Positions 1 through 8,235 of a stretch of 64,000 nt of DNA are shown one piece after another. The stretch lies in assembly GCF_900109515.1 (NCBI RefSeq), contig NZ_FOBD01000022.1, forward strand, positions 1-64,000, read 5' to 3'. The DNA comes from Paenibacillus sp. OK003 (lineage in GTDB: Bacteria; Bacillota; Bacilli; Paenibacillales; Paenibacillaceae). Every line of letters starts with the position of its first letter. The stretch's first letter is position 1. Made by a program: the position numbers and the translations under genes. Below the pieces are notes generated by a model. That model saw only the letters and a list, made by a program, of their open reading frames with translations. It did not search any database and had not been told where the DNA came from.

Positions 1-76
1 TTTTCAAAGTGTCCAGTCTATGGGTACCAGTGTAGGCTGTGGTATCCCTTTTATTCAGTCATGTTGATTCATTTCC

Positions 77-958
77 TTACTTCAAGATCTCGGCCAGTGC
101 AAGATCGAGCGTATCATACTTGAATGTAAATCCTTCTCTTTCCAGCCTCTCGGGAATAACCCAACGGCTTTTGAGAACCAGCTCCGTTTCAGTCCGAATG
201 AATCGCGCTCCCAGTTCCAGCATCCAGCGAGGTGAAGGAAGTCCAATCCGAACTCCCATCTGCCGCCGCAGACTCTCCATAAGCTGGCGATTTGTAACAG
301 GATGCGGAGAGGAAGCATTAAATACCCCCTCCAGTTGCGGATGCTCCTGAACATAGATTACCATGCGGAACAAATCCTCTATATGAATCCAGCTAAACTG
401 CTGGGTTCCAGGTCCTTGTGATCCACCCAGCCCAAAGCGGACCAGATTGGTCAGTGGCTCCATGACGCCACCTTCTCCGAGCACAATGGCAATCCGTAAT
501 GCAATCTGACGTGTAGACGGCAGACTGAATTCAAAAAAAGCCTTTTCCCAGGCCTTGGCGACATCCACCGAGAATCCAGAGCCAATCTCGCCCTCTTTCT
601 CCGTCATGGGGCGATCTTCTGCATGTCTATATATGGTGGCTGTGCTTGAATTAATCCATAGTTCAGGAGGATTGCTGCACGCCAGAACAGACTCGCCCAA
701 AATGCGGGTTGTGCGTGTTCTGGATTCCAAAATGATTTTGCGGTTCTCGTCCGTGTAACGGCAGTTTACGGATTTTCCGGCCAGGTTAATCAGCAATTCT
801 GCACCTTCAAGTGCCTGTATAATTCCAGCCTGGTTCTCCCAGGCAATATGACCGGGCTGACGTGAGATAATGAGCACCTCATAACCAAGCTCCTTGAATC
901 TTTGGGCAAAATCCTGACCAACAAACCCTGTTCCACCCGCCAACACAACCTTTTTCAC
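77..958 (-). CDS. TIGR01777-family NAD(P)-dependent epimerase
   Basis: A 293-residue protein of the extended short-chain dehydrogenase class. The glycine-rich Rossmann loop GGTGFVG is at residues 8-14, followed by NLAGKSVN near residue 58. The C-terminal 60 residues (PRWMLELGARF..., ending in LALAEILK) match the DUF1731-type tail of the TIGR01777 family, related to YfhF of Bacillus and YfcH of E. coli. The full length fits the family. The start is GTG at 958, preceded by a GAGGGG ribosome site six bases upstream. The substrate of this family is unknown; a sugar-nucleotide epimerase role is only inferred from the fold. Confidence 0.9.
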   Translation of the reverse strand: MKKVVLAGGTGFVGQDFAQRFKELGYEVLIISRQPGHIAWENQAGIIQALEGAELLINLAGKSVNCRYTDENRKIILESRTRTTRILGESVLACSNPPELWINSSTATIYRHAEDRPMTEKEGEIGSGFSVDVAKAWEKAFFEFSLPSTRQIALRIAIVLGEGGVMEPLTNLVRFGLGGSQGPGTQQFSWIHIEDLFRMVIYVQEHPQLEGVFNASSPHPVTNRQLMESLRRQMGVRIGLPSPRWMLELGARFIRTETELVLKSRWVIPERLEREGFTFKYDTLDLALAEILK

Positions 959-1040
959 GGTATCCCCTCATTTCCCCATACTGGGTAAAGCAACTACGCT
1001 ATATATGGACTAACACTGTCTGCGACCGTTTTGTTTGATT

Positions 1041-1562
1041 TTAATTTATGCCCAAGGCTGCGTATAAGCGATTGCGTTCTTCAATCGCCCATGCGTTCGC
1101 TGAGTTTTGCTCCAACTGATACATAAGCTCATCATGGAAATCATGAATCATGAACCCTTCAGGCAAATTCCCCAGCATGGCTGTAAAATTATATTCAGGC
1201 AGTTTTCTTTGTCCTTTACCGATCTGCTTCAACCATTCCATCCATTCGGCAAGCGTCAGCACTTCTGCCTGCCATAGTTCGGCCTGTAATCCAAGTACAT
1301 CCTGAAGCTGCTCATAGACAGATGGCTCGGAGAAGGGACGACAAGCTTGCACAGCCAGTTCATACAACTCGATTACTGCGCGCCGTACCTCATGCTCAAG
1401 CTCGATCTCCAACCCTTCCATGAAGTCCTGAACTTGAATTCTCAGCCCGTCATCATATAATAATGGTGCGTGTGCCAACAGACGTACAATCTCTTCCATG
1501 TCATGCACTGAAACTTTCTTTTGCTCATAGAGAGCAGGTAACATATATGCTGTAATGATCAT
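1041..1562 (-). CDS. conserved hypothetical protein, alpha-helical
   Basis: A 173-residue acidic, soluble, apparently all-helical protein with no signal peptide or membrane segment. I do not recognise a domain. Long amphipathic stretches such as EIELEHEVRRAVIELYELAVQ and a tryptophan-rich centre (ELWQAEVLTLAEWMEWLKQ) are visible. The ATG start follows AGGAG with a short spacer. It lies alone between the epimerase and a DJ-1-like gene on the same strand, with 82 and 40 bases to its neighbours, so co-transcription is possible. The coding call rests on the start site, the codon pattern and the absence of a better frame. Confidence 0.75.
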   Translation of the reverse strand: MIITAYMLPALYEQKKVSVHDMEEIVRLLAHAPLLYDDGLRIQVQDFMEGLEIELEHEVRRAVIELYELAVQACRPFSEPSVYEQLQDVLGLQAELWQAEVLTLAEWMEWLKQIGKGQRKLPEYNFTAMLGNLPEGFMIHDFHDELMYQLEQNSANAWAIEERNRLYAALGIN

Positions 1563-1602
1563 TCACTCCTACATCGTTCTTCTATTAATGACGTATATTA
1601 TA

Positions 1603-2160
1603 TCATGATTTGGCGTTGAAATATTTGAACACTTGAATCGTTTCTTCCAAATCTTCAGGACCTGAATAGATATTCATAACGTTGCCGATTTCGATTCCAA
1701 AATCCACATAAGCACTCGCCTTGGCTGTAATGATATGTCCATCAACAACAACACCTTCATTTACATATTTCCCTTGGGCTGTGACTGCTCTCATCTCGGA
1801 TTCAGCATTAGTCGTAAATGATCTGCTCTCCAATATTTGCGCTTGACCCAACAACAATGTTCCTGCACAGATGGCTGCAATGGGCGTCTTGCGCTCATGA
1901 AGTGCTCTGATGAAGTACATCAAGTCCGAATGTTGCAGCATTGCCGTAACATCTCCTCCGGGAATGATGAAAAGGTCCACTTCTGACGGATCAATCTCAT
2001 TTAGTAGAACAGAGGGATTAACTGAAAATTCTTCATATGACTGTAACGGTCCCTTTTCCAGCGCCACCGTTATGATGTCTCCTTGTGTTTTCATAAAATA
2101 GCTGGCTAACATAATCTCAAAGGATACGTATCCTTCAAATAATAATATGTATGTTTTCAA
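1603..2160 (-). CDS. DJ-1/PfpI family protein
   Basis: A 185-residue protein with the class I glutamine-amidotransferase-like fold of the DJ-1/PfpI superfamily. The nucleophile elbow AAICAGTLLL places the reactive cysteine at residue 98, and FIIPGGD near residue 67 supplies the acidic residue and glycine turn common in the family. Members act as stress-related hydrolases, glyoxalase-like or deglycase-like enzymes; which one applies cannot be read here. The start is TTG at 2160, fixed by an AAGGAGG site nine bases upstream. It is cytosolic and stands alone. Confidence 0.85.
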   Translation of the reverse strand: MKTYILLFEGYVSFEIMLASYFMKTQGDIITVALEKGPLQSYEEFSVNPSVLLNEIDPSEVDLFIIPGGDVTAMLQHSDLMYFIRALHERKTPIAAICAGTLLLGQAQILESRSFTTNAESEMRAVTAQGKYVNEGVVVDGHIITAKASAYVDFGIEIGNVMNIYSGPEDLEETIQVFKYFNAKS

Positions 2161-2245
2161 ATTTAACTACCTCCTTCCTTATGGTTCTACTCTTGATACA
2201 TTCCAGTCCGTAATTGTTGTAAAGCCTGCATCCCATTGCATCCCA

Positions 2246-2701
2246 TCAGGCACACCGTCCAGTGGTTTCCAGCCGAACAAAACTCATGGATGCGTCTGGA
2301 TCATACGGTTGTAATAAAAGCCCACCAGGTATTGTAGCATCTAACATAGTCCCGGATTCTGTGCATTTATAAACATAGAATTGATGTGATACTTCTGCCT
2401 GAGAGACAAACGTATTATTTACGTTAGCAGAATACAAACAAACGCCGATAGACGTGTATGTATCTATCTGACAGTTGTTGCTTATCATCTGATCATGAGT
2501 CGACCTCATGAATTCGTCATAAGCAGCTTTGGTGCCCCATATCGCCAGGATTACAGCTTGCCGGGGATTCAACAAATTCCAGCCACCTCGTTGCATCACA
2601 AAACCCGGTGCCTTGCTTAGTCCCCCCCACTTAAGTTGCGCCGAATAAAATGCTTTTTGATGCTGCTCTTCTACTTCACACCAAATGATCTTAAATAGCA
2701 T
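2246..2701 (-). CDS. YdbC-like DUF4937 protein
   Basis: A 151-residue protein resembling Bacillus YdbC (DUF4937). The opening LFKIIWCEVEEQHQKAFYSA, the WGGLSKAPGFVMQRGGWN segment and the AVILAIWGTKAAYDEFM strand-helix pattern are typical of a ferredoxin-like dimeric alpha/beta fold of the antibiotic biosynthesis monooxygenase type. Function is unknown. The ATG start follows GAGAGGG. It may be the last complete gene before the disturbed region holding the insertion sequence to its right. Confidence 0.75.
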   Translation of the reverse strand: MLFKIIWCEVEEQHQKAFYSAQLKWGGLSKAPGFVMQRGGWNLLNPRQAVILAIWGTKAAYDEFMRSTHDQMISNNCQIDTYTSIGVCLYSANVNNTFVSQAEVSHQFYVYKCTESGTMLDATIPGGLLLQPYDPDASMSFVRLETTGRCA

Positions 2702-2802
2702 CGTAACACCCTCTCTTTCAAGTCACCACCCAATTTTATTTCAGTCTACCAACCATCTCATTGTACAAGATCCTTTCAGGTTATTGGTATTTTCCACCAC
2801 AA

Positions 2803-2844
2803 AAAGACAGCCCTTTACGCTACTTGGCGTCGGTGGCTGTCTGC
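2803..2844 (-). terminator. hairpin terminator without an obvious upstream gene
   Basis: AGACAGCC (2805-2812) pairs with GGCTGTCT (2835-2842), and ACGC/GCGT pair inside it. Read on the minus strand the stem is followed by TTTTTGTGG. The expected upstream gene would lie to the right, but that side holds only about 130 non-coding bases and then the insertion sequence. The hairpin itself is directly visible. Confidence 0.6.
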
Positions 2845-2973
2845 ATGTAAGCACATTATAAATGATCAGTAAATAAACATACTATGTAGGATTATTAAGG
2901 ATGATTTAGCATTATTTAAGATGTGTAAGCATTTTCTTTTCCTAAGGAACATAACTTTAAAGCCCCTAATCCA

Positions 2974-2983
2974 ATTGGACACT
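2974..2983 (+). repeat. left terminal inverted repeat of the IS3 element
   Basis: ATTGGACACT, an exact reverse complement of 4294-4303 at the other end. Beyond ten bases the ends share only AGCTA after a small offset. Confidence 0.8.
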
Positions 2984-3026
2984 TGAAGCTACCTCAGATA
3001 CACTAAATGAAATGAGGAGAGCGTCC

Positions 3027-3356
3027 ATGAAAAGACGATTTAGATGCCCCGTTGAAACGAAAAAGGAGTATGTCGTAGAGGTACTGTCAGGCCTTCGAAC
3101 GGAGGTCGTGGCAAGAAAGTACGGCATGTCTCCTAAAACGCTAACGACTTGGGTTCGTCAATATGAAGATGAGGTGGGGGAACTGGTGGTCAAAAAGCAA
3201 GAAGAATCTCAACAAATGAAGCAAGATGCAGCCAATTACCAAGAATTACAGCATAAATACGATGAAGCCTTGAAGCTGCTTGGGGCCAAAGAATTAGAAA
3301 ACCAGATTCTCAAGGATTTGGTTAAAAAAAAGTACCCCGACTACAAACAGCGATAG
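3027..3356 (+). CDS. IS3-family transposase OrfA (helix-turn-helix)
   Basis: A 109-residue DNA-binding subunit of the IS3-family transposase. Residues 1-50 form a Tnp_1-type helix-turn-helix (VETKKEYVVEVLSGLRTEVV, then RKYGMSPKTLTTWVRQY). Residues 60-100 form the usual leucine-zipper-like coiled coil. The ATG at 3027 is preferred over an in-frame ATG at 3012 because GAGGAG at 3014-3019 stands seven bases before it. The stop lies just after the slippery run, as expected for frameshift production of an OrfAB fusion. Confidence 0.88.
   Translation: MKRRFRCPVETKKEYVVEVLSGLRTEVVARKYGMSPKTLTTWVRQYEDEVGELVVKKQEESQQMKQDAANYQELQHKYDEALKLLGAKELENQILKDLVKKKYPDYKQR
3326..3332 (+). other. programmed -1 frameshift site A-AAA-AAG
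   Basis: In the orfA frame the codons at 3324-3332 read AAA AAA AAG, giving the slippery heptamer A AAA AAG. A one-base backward slip enters the orfB frame directly. That frame reads VPRLQTAIVWIERGYPVRTVLGI-like sequence before the first orfB ATG, which is the normal N-terminus of IS3 OrfB proteins. A downstream stimulatory structure was not worked out. Confidence 0.75.
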
Positions 3357-3388
3357 TTTGGATTGAGCGTGGTTATCCTGTCCGTACC

Positions 3389-4267
3389 GTGCTTGGGATC
3401 TGCGATGTACCTCGCTCGACCTACTATTATCACTTGAAACATCCCAAACGGCAACAGCCCATAAGTAGCGGACGAAAGATCCCCGGATACTCTTACAATC
3501 AGCAGGGGAAACGCATTTCGGACACCCGAATTGTAGGGTTTCTTCGTCGTTTGATTCAAGGGCCGAATGCGGCGTTTGGCTACCGAAAACTGACCGTGTT
3601 GTTGCTCCGGAAATACAACGTAGTGATTAACAAAAAGAAGGTGTACCGGCTCTGTAAGTCCTTGGGCATCCTACTTCCTCAGCGCGAACGAACCAACACC
3701 GTACCCAAGAAAGTAGCCAATAACCGAGTGGTGGATGCGCCCAACCAGTTGTGGCAGATGGATATTAAGTACGGTTATGTTGCAGGGAAACGTCGGCACT
3801 TTTTCCTTGCAAGTATTATTGATGTCTTTGATCGCCGAATCGTCGCTCACCATCGCGGTAAAGCCTGCGACACTCAGAGCATCCTGCGTACCCTCCAGCA
3901 GGCTCTGTTCACTCGACGTATCCATAAAACGGAGCCAAAGCTCGTGATTCGTACGGACAATGGCCCTCAGTTTGTAAGCAAAGCGTTTTATGCCTTTTGT
4001 GAAGAAGCGGGCTTGGAGCATGAGCGGACGCCAACTCGAACACCGAATAAGAATGCCTTTATTGAATCGTTTCATAGTATTCTGGAACGAGAATGTTACC
4101 AGCGACATTGCTTTGAAAGCTACGAAGAAGCCTTTTCCGAAGTAGATCGATATATCCGTTACTACAATAAAGACCGTATTCACGGCAGCCTGTACGACTG
4201 GTCTCCTACAGACTACTTGCGCCTGGTGAACGAAGGAACGATTCAACCCAAACCTATTTCGCTATGA
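3389..4267 (+). CDS. IS3-family transposase OrfB (DDE integrase core)
   Basis: A 292-residue catalytic subunit as read from the first ATG; the functional protein probably begins about 19 codons earlier as part of an OrfAB frameshift product. RSTYYY near residue 10 and GYRKLT near residue 65 match the HTH_21 region. The rve core has D125 in QMDIKY, D190 in RTDNGPQF and E226 in FIESFHS, giving the DD(35)E spacing of IS3. No stop or deletion interrupts it. The substitution of N-K-N for the more usual G-x-P/C-D before the glutamate is within family variation. Confidence 0.92.
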   Translation: MLGICDVPRSTYYYHLKHPKRQQPISSGRKIPGYSYNQQGKRISDTRIVGFLRRLIQGPNAAFGYRKLTVLLLRKYNVVINKKKVYRLCKSLGILLPQRERTNTVPKKVANNRVVDAPNQLWQMDIKYGYVAGKRRHFFLASIIDVFDRRIVAHHRGKACDTQSILRTLQQALFTRRIHKTEPKLVIRTDNGPQFVSKAFYAFCEEAGLEHERTPTRTPNKNAFIESFHSILERECYQRHCFESYEEAFSEVDRYIRYYNKDRIHGSLYDWSPTDYLRLVNEGTIQPKPISL

Positions 4268-4293
4268 TGCGTCAAACGAAGAATGAGCTAGCT

Positions 4294-4303
4294 AGTGTCC
4301 AAT
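4294..4303 (-). repeat. right terminal inverted repeat of the IS3 element
   Basis: AGTGTCCAAT, the exact reverse complement of 2974-2983. The element proper probably ends with the A at 4301. Confidence 0.8.
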
Positions 4304-4316
4304 ATTAAGGGGTTGA

Positions 4317-4506
4317 ACCGATAAGACGTCTTATTTGGCCTCTAAACCCTCTTTTTCAAACGTAAGGAACCTCAGACGTGTTATTTCCTAAAAATACCCT
4401 GAAGAAACGCTATTAACAGCCCTAAATTCCGATATAGCGTGTCTCAGATTCCTTAGCCTTCTCAGAATACTTTAAACTCCTTAATAACACCTCTCATGTT
4501 CGTTAG
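4317..4506. repeat. cluster of short dispersed repeat (family 2)
   Basis: The 460-base gap between the insertion sequence and the next gene holds at least three diverged copies of a unit of about 26 bp. One is at 4362-4387 (reverse orientation: AATAAC, then GTCTGAGG, then TTCCTTAC). The others are at 4431-4456 (TAGCGTGTCTCAGATTCC) and 4481-4506 (AATAACACCTCTCATGTTCG). The same unit recurs at 13416-13560. A partial copy, CCTAAGGAACATAAC, may lie at 2940-2955 on the other side of the insertion sequence. No gene is seen in the gap; a 69-codon frame at 4496-4705 has no ribosome site. Confidence 0.6.
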
Positions 4507-4679
4507 GGCTCCACCCTCTGCTTCAACCGATAGGGAGAGGAACGTCCACGATTTCGACGAAGCGGAGGTTGAAAAAATAGATCTTACACTGAATATTTTT
4601 TCCCTCAGAATCTTTTCGATCGCAGTTACCCTCATATTTTCTTTCCATACTATTCAGAATGTAAAGATATTAAAAAACA

Positions 4680-4719
4680 AAAAAAGCAACACTCCACTCG
4701 TTTAAGAGTGAGGCATTGC
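4680..4719 (-). terminator. terminator after the YdcF gene
   Basis: GCAACACTCCACTC (4686-4699) folds with GAGTGAGGCATTGC (4706-4719) with a few mismatches. On the minus strand the stem is followed by a run of seven T. It lies about 45 bases past the stop of the gene at 4763. Confidence 0.7.
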
Positions 4720-4762
4720 CTATTTTAATTTATACGTCGTAAACTGAAAAACCTTCTCGGGT

Positions 4763-5509
4763 TTATCGCGTTAACAGATAGAGTAATGCTTTGATTGTCC
4801 CAAAATACTCCCGGATCATATTGATCGGTTTCAGATAACCCGGTGAAGGAGCCGAGATGCCGTATTCGGCAGCGTAACCGTTCTTGGCGGCCAAATACTT
4901 GGATCTGAACATATGGTAATCACTTGTGACAATCATGATCTTGGGATGATCCAGCCCGGATGCATCAATGATTTTTTTGGAAAAAGCCATATTCTCCTGG
5001 GTGCTCGTCGATCGATCTTCCATAATGACTTGTGTGGGGCTGATCCCCTGATCAACAAGGTAGTTTTTCATGGCGAGTGCTTCCGGAATCGATTCTCCCG
5101 GCCCCTGCCCACCGGATACAATCACTGGCGTCTGCGGATGACTGCGGATATAGTCCAGACTGGCATCCAGCCTTTGTTTCAAGGTCAATGATAATTCTGT
5201 TCCCTTGATGCCCGAGCCGAGAATAATAACATAGTCCGCTTCTTCCGGATCATTCGCGTTAAGCTGAGTAAACACAAGTGCTTCGATAATGACAAATGAA
5301 ACCGCAGCGATCCCGAAGCCAGTAAGCAGAATGCGTTTCAGCAGGATATGCTTTTGGTAATCAATCCGCCTCAACACGATAAAAGCTATAGTGATCATGC
5401 CAAAAAACTTCACTGCGAAGTTCCAGCCCCAGAAAACAAGGAAGAACACAAAACATGCAATGAAAAAAAGATCAAGGATTAGGCCTTTTTCTCGTATAAA
5501 CTTTTTCAT
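4763..5509 (-). CDS. YdcF family membrane protein (DUF218)
   Basis: A 248-residue protein of the YdcF/SanA/ElyC group. Three hydrophobic helices lie at about residues 10-28, 32-47 and 60-80. A DUF218 domain then starts with VIILGSGIKG near residue 94 and continues with VIVSGGQGPGESIPEA and EDRSTSTQENM, the conserved glycine and ST-x-EN signatures. The family is linked to envelope and peptidoglycan homeostasis in enterobacteria, but its activity is not established. It stands alone, 52 bases from the nucleotidyltransferase upstream. Confidence 0.88.
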   Translation of the reverse strand: MKKFIREKGLILDLFFIACFVFFLVFWGWNFAVKFFGMITIAFIVLRRIDYQKHILLKRILLTGFGIAAVSFVIIEALVFTQLNANDPEEADYVIILGSGIKGTELSLTLKQRLDASLDYIRSHPQTPVIVSGGQGPGESIPEALAMKNYLVDQGISPTQVIMEDRSTSTQENMAFSKKIIDASGLDHPKIMIVTSDYHMFRSKYLAAKNGYAAEYGISAPSPGYLKPINMIREYFGTIKALLYLLTR

Positions 5510-5561
5510 AAATCCAGTAACACTCCTTCTCGGGCCTTCACTTCCGTCATATGCCCTTGAT

Positions 5562-6113
5562 TCAGGATTTTATGATCGTGAGCTTGGGCCACTGTTGTTG
5601 CCAGCATTTCTTCTCTACACGATGATTATAGTAGTCTGCATCCGAGAAAAACGGACTTTGGCGTACGATTAACGCATACAGATCCTCCAGCCCATGCGGG
5701 GCACAGATACGCACCTGACCTTGTTCATCTAACCGCACACCTATGGCTGTGACGATTTCTGGCCAATACCGAAGGGCATCTTCTGTGGATTGATAGGGCT
5801 CGTTTCCATTGCGCAGATGCATCCTCGCCTGATTTTTCACCGACCATTTGGAATTGCCTGTCTGCTCGCGAAGCCCTTGTTCCAGCAGCAGGTCCCGCTC
5901 CTCACGCATATCTTCCGTATCGTAATAAACCACATCAATATCGCTGTGCAGTTCGCGAAGAGGATAGCCATGAAGTACATCCCAGATATAATTGCGAATA
6001 TACCCCGCACCTATGTAACACTGAGGCAGATCCAGACTGCGAACCCGCCGCAGGTCGTGCATTAATGGTTCATGCTCCGTAATCGCCTGAATCAACTTTT
6101 CCTCATGCAGCAT
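5562..6113 (-). CDS. nucleotidyltransferase family protein (NTP_transf_6)
   Basis: A 183-residue soluble protein. The core IGAGYIRNYIWD near residue 34 followed by SDIDVVYYD near residue 58 is the nucleotidyltransferase glycine and D-x-D arrangement in the form typical of PF06042. RVEKKCWQQQWPKLTI near the end is also family-like. Substrates are unknown. The ATG start follows GGGGAGA with a nine-base spacer. Confidence 0.85.
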   Translation of the reverse strand: MLHEEKLIQAITEHEPLMHDLRRVRSLDLPQCYIGAGYIRNYIWDVLHGYPLRELHSDIDVVYYDTEDMREERDLLLEQGLREQTGNSKWSVKNQARMHLRNGNEPYQSTEDALRYWPEIVTAIGVRLDEQGQVRICAPHGLEDLYALIVRQSPFFSDADYYNHRVEKKCWQQQWPKLTIIKS

Positions 6114-6235
6114 ATAACGTCTCTCCCCGTCACTCTGTCCATTTCATTGTAGAGCTATCATTGCTCGCTTTTACATTACCGACACGCTGCTCCTTCCAAT
6201 ATATCATGTTTGAGTACCTGCGATAAAATAAACAA

Positions 6236-6304
6236 ATCCCCTCAGGCAGTCATCCCAGGCTCATCTGAACAGATGTTCCTTAAGATCATTTACCCTGAGG
6301 GGAT
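6236..6304 (-). terminator. long hairpin after the GH43 operon
   Basis: ATCCCCTCAGG (6236-6246) is the exact reverse complement of 6294-6304. A smaller hairpin (ATCTG/CAGAT) sits in the loop. On the minus strand it is followed by TTTGTTTATTTT, a weak T-tract. It is the only terminator candidate downstream of the gene ending at 6376. Confidence 0.5.
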
Positions 6305-6375
6305 CAATTGAAGAAGATTGAAGAAGCGATTAGGCCAGTGGCTTTTCCGAATACGTGATCTGCTTTTTCTACATT

Positions 6376-7263
6376 TTACGTTGGATTATCCATAAGCGTC
6401 AGTTGTCCATGATTCTCCTGCATGCGGAAAATAACGGGACGTTCCTTCGGATGATTGTTCGGAGCGTGAATGGTGAGACACAGTTGTCCTTCAAACGTCC
6501 GAAACAGCATCCCGTGTCCTCCATTATTGGCGAACAACGGCTTGTCATCCTGCTTCCATGGACCTTGCGGTTTGCCGGACACCGAGCGGGCCAGCCCCAG
6601 TGTATAACCGTCTTGACCGGATGTGGACCACATCATGACGAGTTCATCATTTTGCATGCGATACAAAAACGGACCATCCGTGACATAACGGTTTCGCTGT
6701 TCTCCACCTCCGACAGACCATGGCGCTTCGGAAGCTTTGAATAACAGATCAGGTTTGCCTATCGTTCCTTTCAGATCCGGTTTCAAACGTACCGCGTACA
6801 TCTCCCCATCCTCCACCTGCACCCATTCCTTGCAAAAGATCATCCACGGATCACCCTGATCGTCCACATACAATGTACCGTCCAGGCATTCCCAATCGGG
6901 AGGCGTAAGGGAGCGACACCACAATTCAAAAGGTCCCTCCGGCTGATCAGCCACCAATACACCTGTTACCCGCGGAACACCTTCCGCCTTAAAGCTGGCA
7001 AACATATAAAAGCGACCTTCCCATTCATAGACTTCCGGGGCCCAATAGTGGTGATCGGACCAGAAGTCCGCAGGTGCACGGAAGCATGGGGAAGGACCGC
7101 TCCAATGGATCAGGTCTTCACTCTCATAGACATCAAAACCGATGGCTGGGCCGTTCCACACATTTTGCCCGATAGAGCCGTATAAATAATATTTCTTGCG
7201 CGATGGGATAGCCAGTATGTAAGGATCACGAAAATGAATATCTTCCAAACGGTGCACGTTCAA
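6376..7263 (-). CDS. glycoside hydrolase family 43 protein
   Basis: A 295-residue intracellular-type GH43 five-bladed propeller. The catalytic base is the D of FRDPYIL near the N-terminus (residue 13), and WAPEVYEWEGRFYMF is a typical blade motif. The usual general-acid segment T-E-G-P is T-D-G-P here (VTDGPFLY), seen in some branches of the family. There is no signal peptide, so it would act on imported oligosaccharides, for example arabino- or xylo-oligomers. A TTG start at 7263 is chosen because GAGGAGG stands eight bases before it; the ATG at 7293 has no ribosome site. It is the third gene of an operon with a transporter and a phosphoesterase. Confidence 0.85.
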   Translation of the reverse strand: MNVHRLEDIHFRDPYILAIPSRKKYYLYGSIGQNVWNGPAIGFDVYESEDLIHWSGPSPCFRAPADFWSDHHYWAPEVYEWEGRFYMFASFKAEGVPRVTGVLVADQPEGPFELWCRSLTPPDWECLDGTLYVDDQGDPWMIFCKEWVQVEDGEMYAVRLKPDLKGTIGKPDLLFKASEAPWSVGGGEQRNRYVTDGPFLYRMQNDELVMMWSTSGQDGYTLGLARSVSGKPQGPWKQDDKPLFANNGGHGMLFRTFEGQLCLTIHAPNNHPKERPVIFRMQENHGQLTLMDNPT

Positions 7264-7335
7264 TGGTTCATCCTCCTCATGAAAGCGGTTCATTAACCAT
7301 GAGTATACACCATATCTCCAAATACTGGAATTCCA

Positions 7336-8199
7336 TTAACCCCACATACCAATCAGCAATATGCCGCCAAAAATAACGATGGAACAGAGAATCCGCTTCT
7401 TCCCCTGCTGTTCTTTCAGTAACAAAATACCGAGGAAGGCCGCAAATACTGTCCCTACTTCCCGAAGCGGACCCAGTCTCGCCATTGGCGCCTGCTGCAA
7501 TGCAAACAAAAACAACAAGTACGAGCCCGGATTCAGCAGCGCACCCAGCATAATGGTTGATCGGTTCTTCTTCCACTCCTGACGCAGTTGGCGGGAAGCG
7601 AGCAGCGCCGGAGTCAAGCCGGCAACAAAGCCAATGTTCGTCACTTCAAGTAACGACAGGGGTGAAATATGCTCTAGATTTAATTTGTCCACGAACACAT
7701 AACTGGTTGTACATAACCCGACACATAAGGCCATAAGCACCGGCTTTGATCCTGTTACACTTGAGCCAGATTTGCCAACTCTGCTTCCCACACCACTCAG
7801 CACCGTAAATCCTACAATCATGCAGGCAATACCTAGCCAGCCGAACATGGATAACGTTTCCCCCAGAAAAGCAACACCGATCAATGGCACCAACAAGGTG
7901 CTCGTTCCCCGCATAATCGGATAAATCTGCGACAAATCGCCCAATTCATACGTCTGCGATAACAGCCAGGAATACAAGGCTTGCAGCGCCATCGATAACA
8001 CGAGTAGTGCATAGGCTGGCATGGATAAAGGTTCCCGTACCAATTCCACAATAAGCACAGGCAGCAGTATTACGGTTGGAATCATCATGATGGACCATAA
8101 AAATACACTTTTGTTTAAACTGCGTTTGGTGAACATACTCCAGACAGCGTGAGCCATCCCGGAAGCGAGCACCAGAACTATAGGTAAAATCATAATCAA
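7336..8199 (-). CDS. EamA/DMT-superfamily transporter
   Basis: A 287-residue membrane protein with about ten hydrophobic helices arranged as two repeats of the drug/metabolite transporter fold. Signature stretches are RGTSTLLVPLIGVAFLGE in the first half and REVGTVFAAFLGILLLKE in the second. The start is TTG at 8199, six bases after AGAGGA; an ATG at 8193 is possible. Substrate unknown. It lies between the phosphoesterase and the GH43 gene on the same strand and may move a sugar or metabolite linked to them; this last point is inference. Confidence 0.88.
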   Translation of the reverse strand: MIMILPIVLVLASGMAHAVWSMFTKRSLNKSVFLWSIMMIPTVILLPVLIVELVREPLSMPAYALLVLSMALQALYSWLLSQTYELGDLSQIYPIMRGTSTLLVPLIGVAFLGETLSMFGWLGIACMIVGFTVLSGVGSRVGKSGSSVTGSKPVLMALCVGLCTTSYVFVDKLNLEHISPLSLLEVTNIGFVAGLTPALLASRQLRQEWKKNRSTIMLGALLNPGSYLLFLFALQQAPMARLGPLREVGTVFAAFLGILLLKEQQGKKRILCSIVIFGGILLIGMWG

Positions 8200-8235
8200 A
8201 ACGTTCCTCTCTAATGCCTTGCTCTTCTATATTCT

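Larger units (their letters stand above)
2976..4301 (+). mobile_element. IS3-family insertion sequence, complete
   Basis: A 1326-bp element bounded by TGGACACT and AGTGTCCA. The terminal inverted repeat is perfect over ten bases if the flanking AT is counted (2974-2983 and 4294-4303) and then weakly similar. It carries the orfA/orfB arrangement with a -1 frameshift window that defines the IS3 family. Both frames are open and all three catalytic acids are present, so it looks intact. I could not find a clean 3-4 bp target duplication: the left flank is AAT and the right flank ATA. It sits in a non-coding, repeat-rich stretch and breaks no recognisable gene. Confidence 0.88.

Noticed and set aside
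2971..2975. Possible target-site duplication of the IS3 element
   Set aside because: The flanks AAT/ATA and the shifted alternatives CAA/TAT and CCA/ATT do not match exactly.
3671..4246. 191-codon minus-strand frame over the transposase
   Set aside because: It is antisense to the intact OrfB with its DDE motif; no ribosome site or family features.
4496..4705. 69-codon plus-strand frame in the gap after the insertion sequence
   Set aside because: No ribosome site, starts inside a family-2 repeat and runs into the YdcF terminator.
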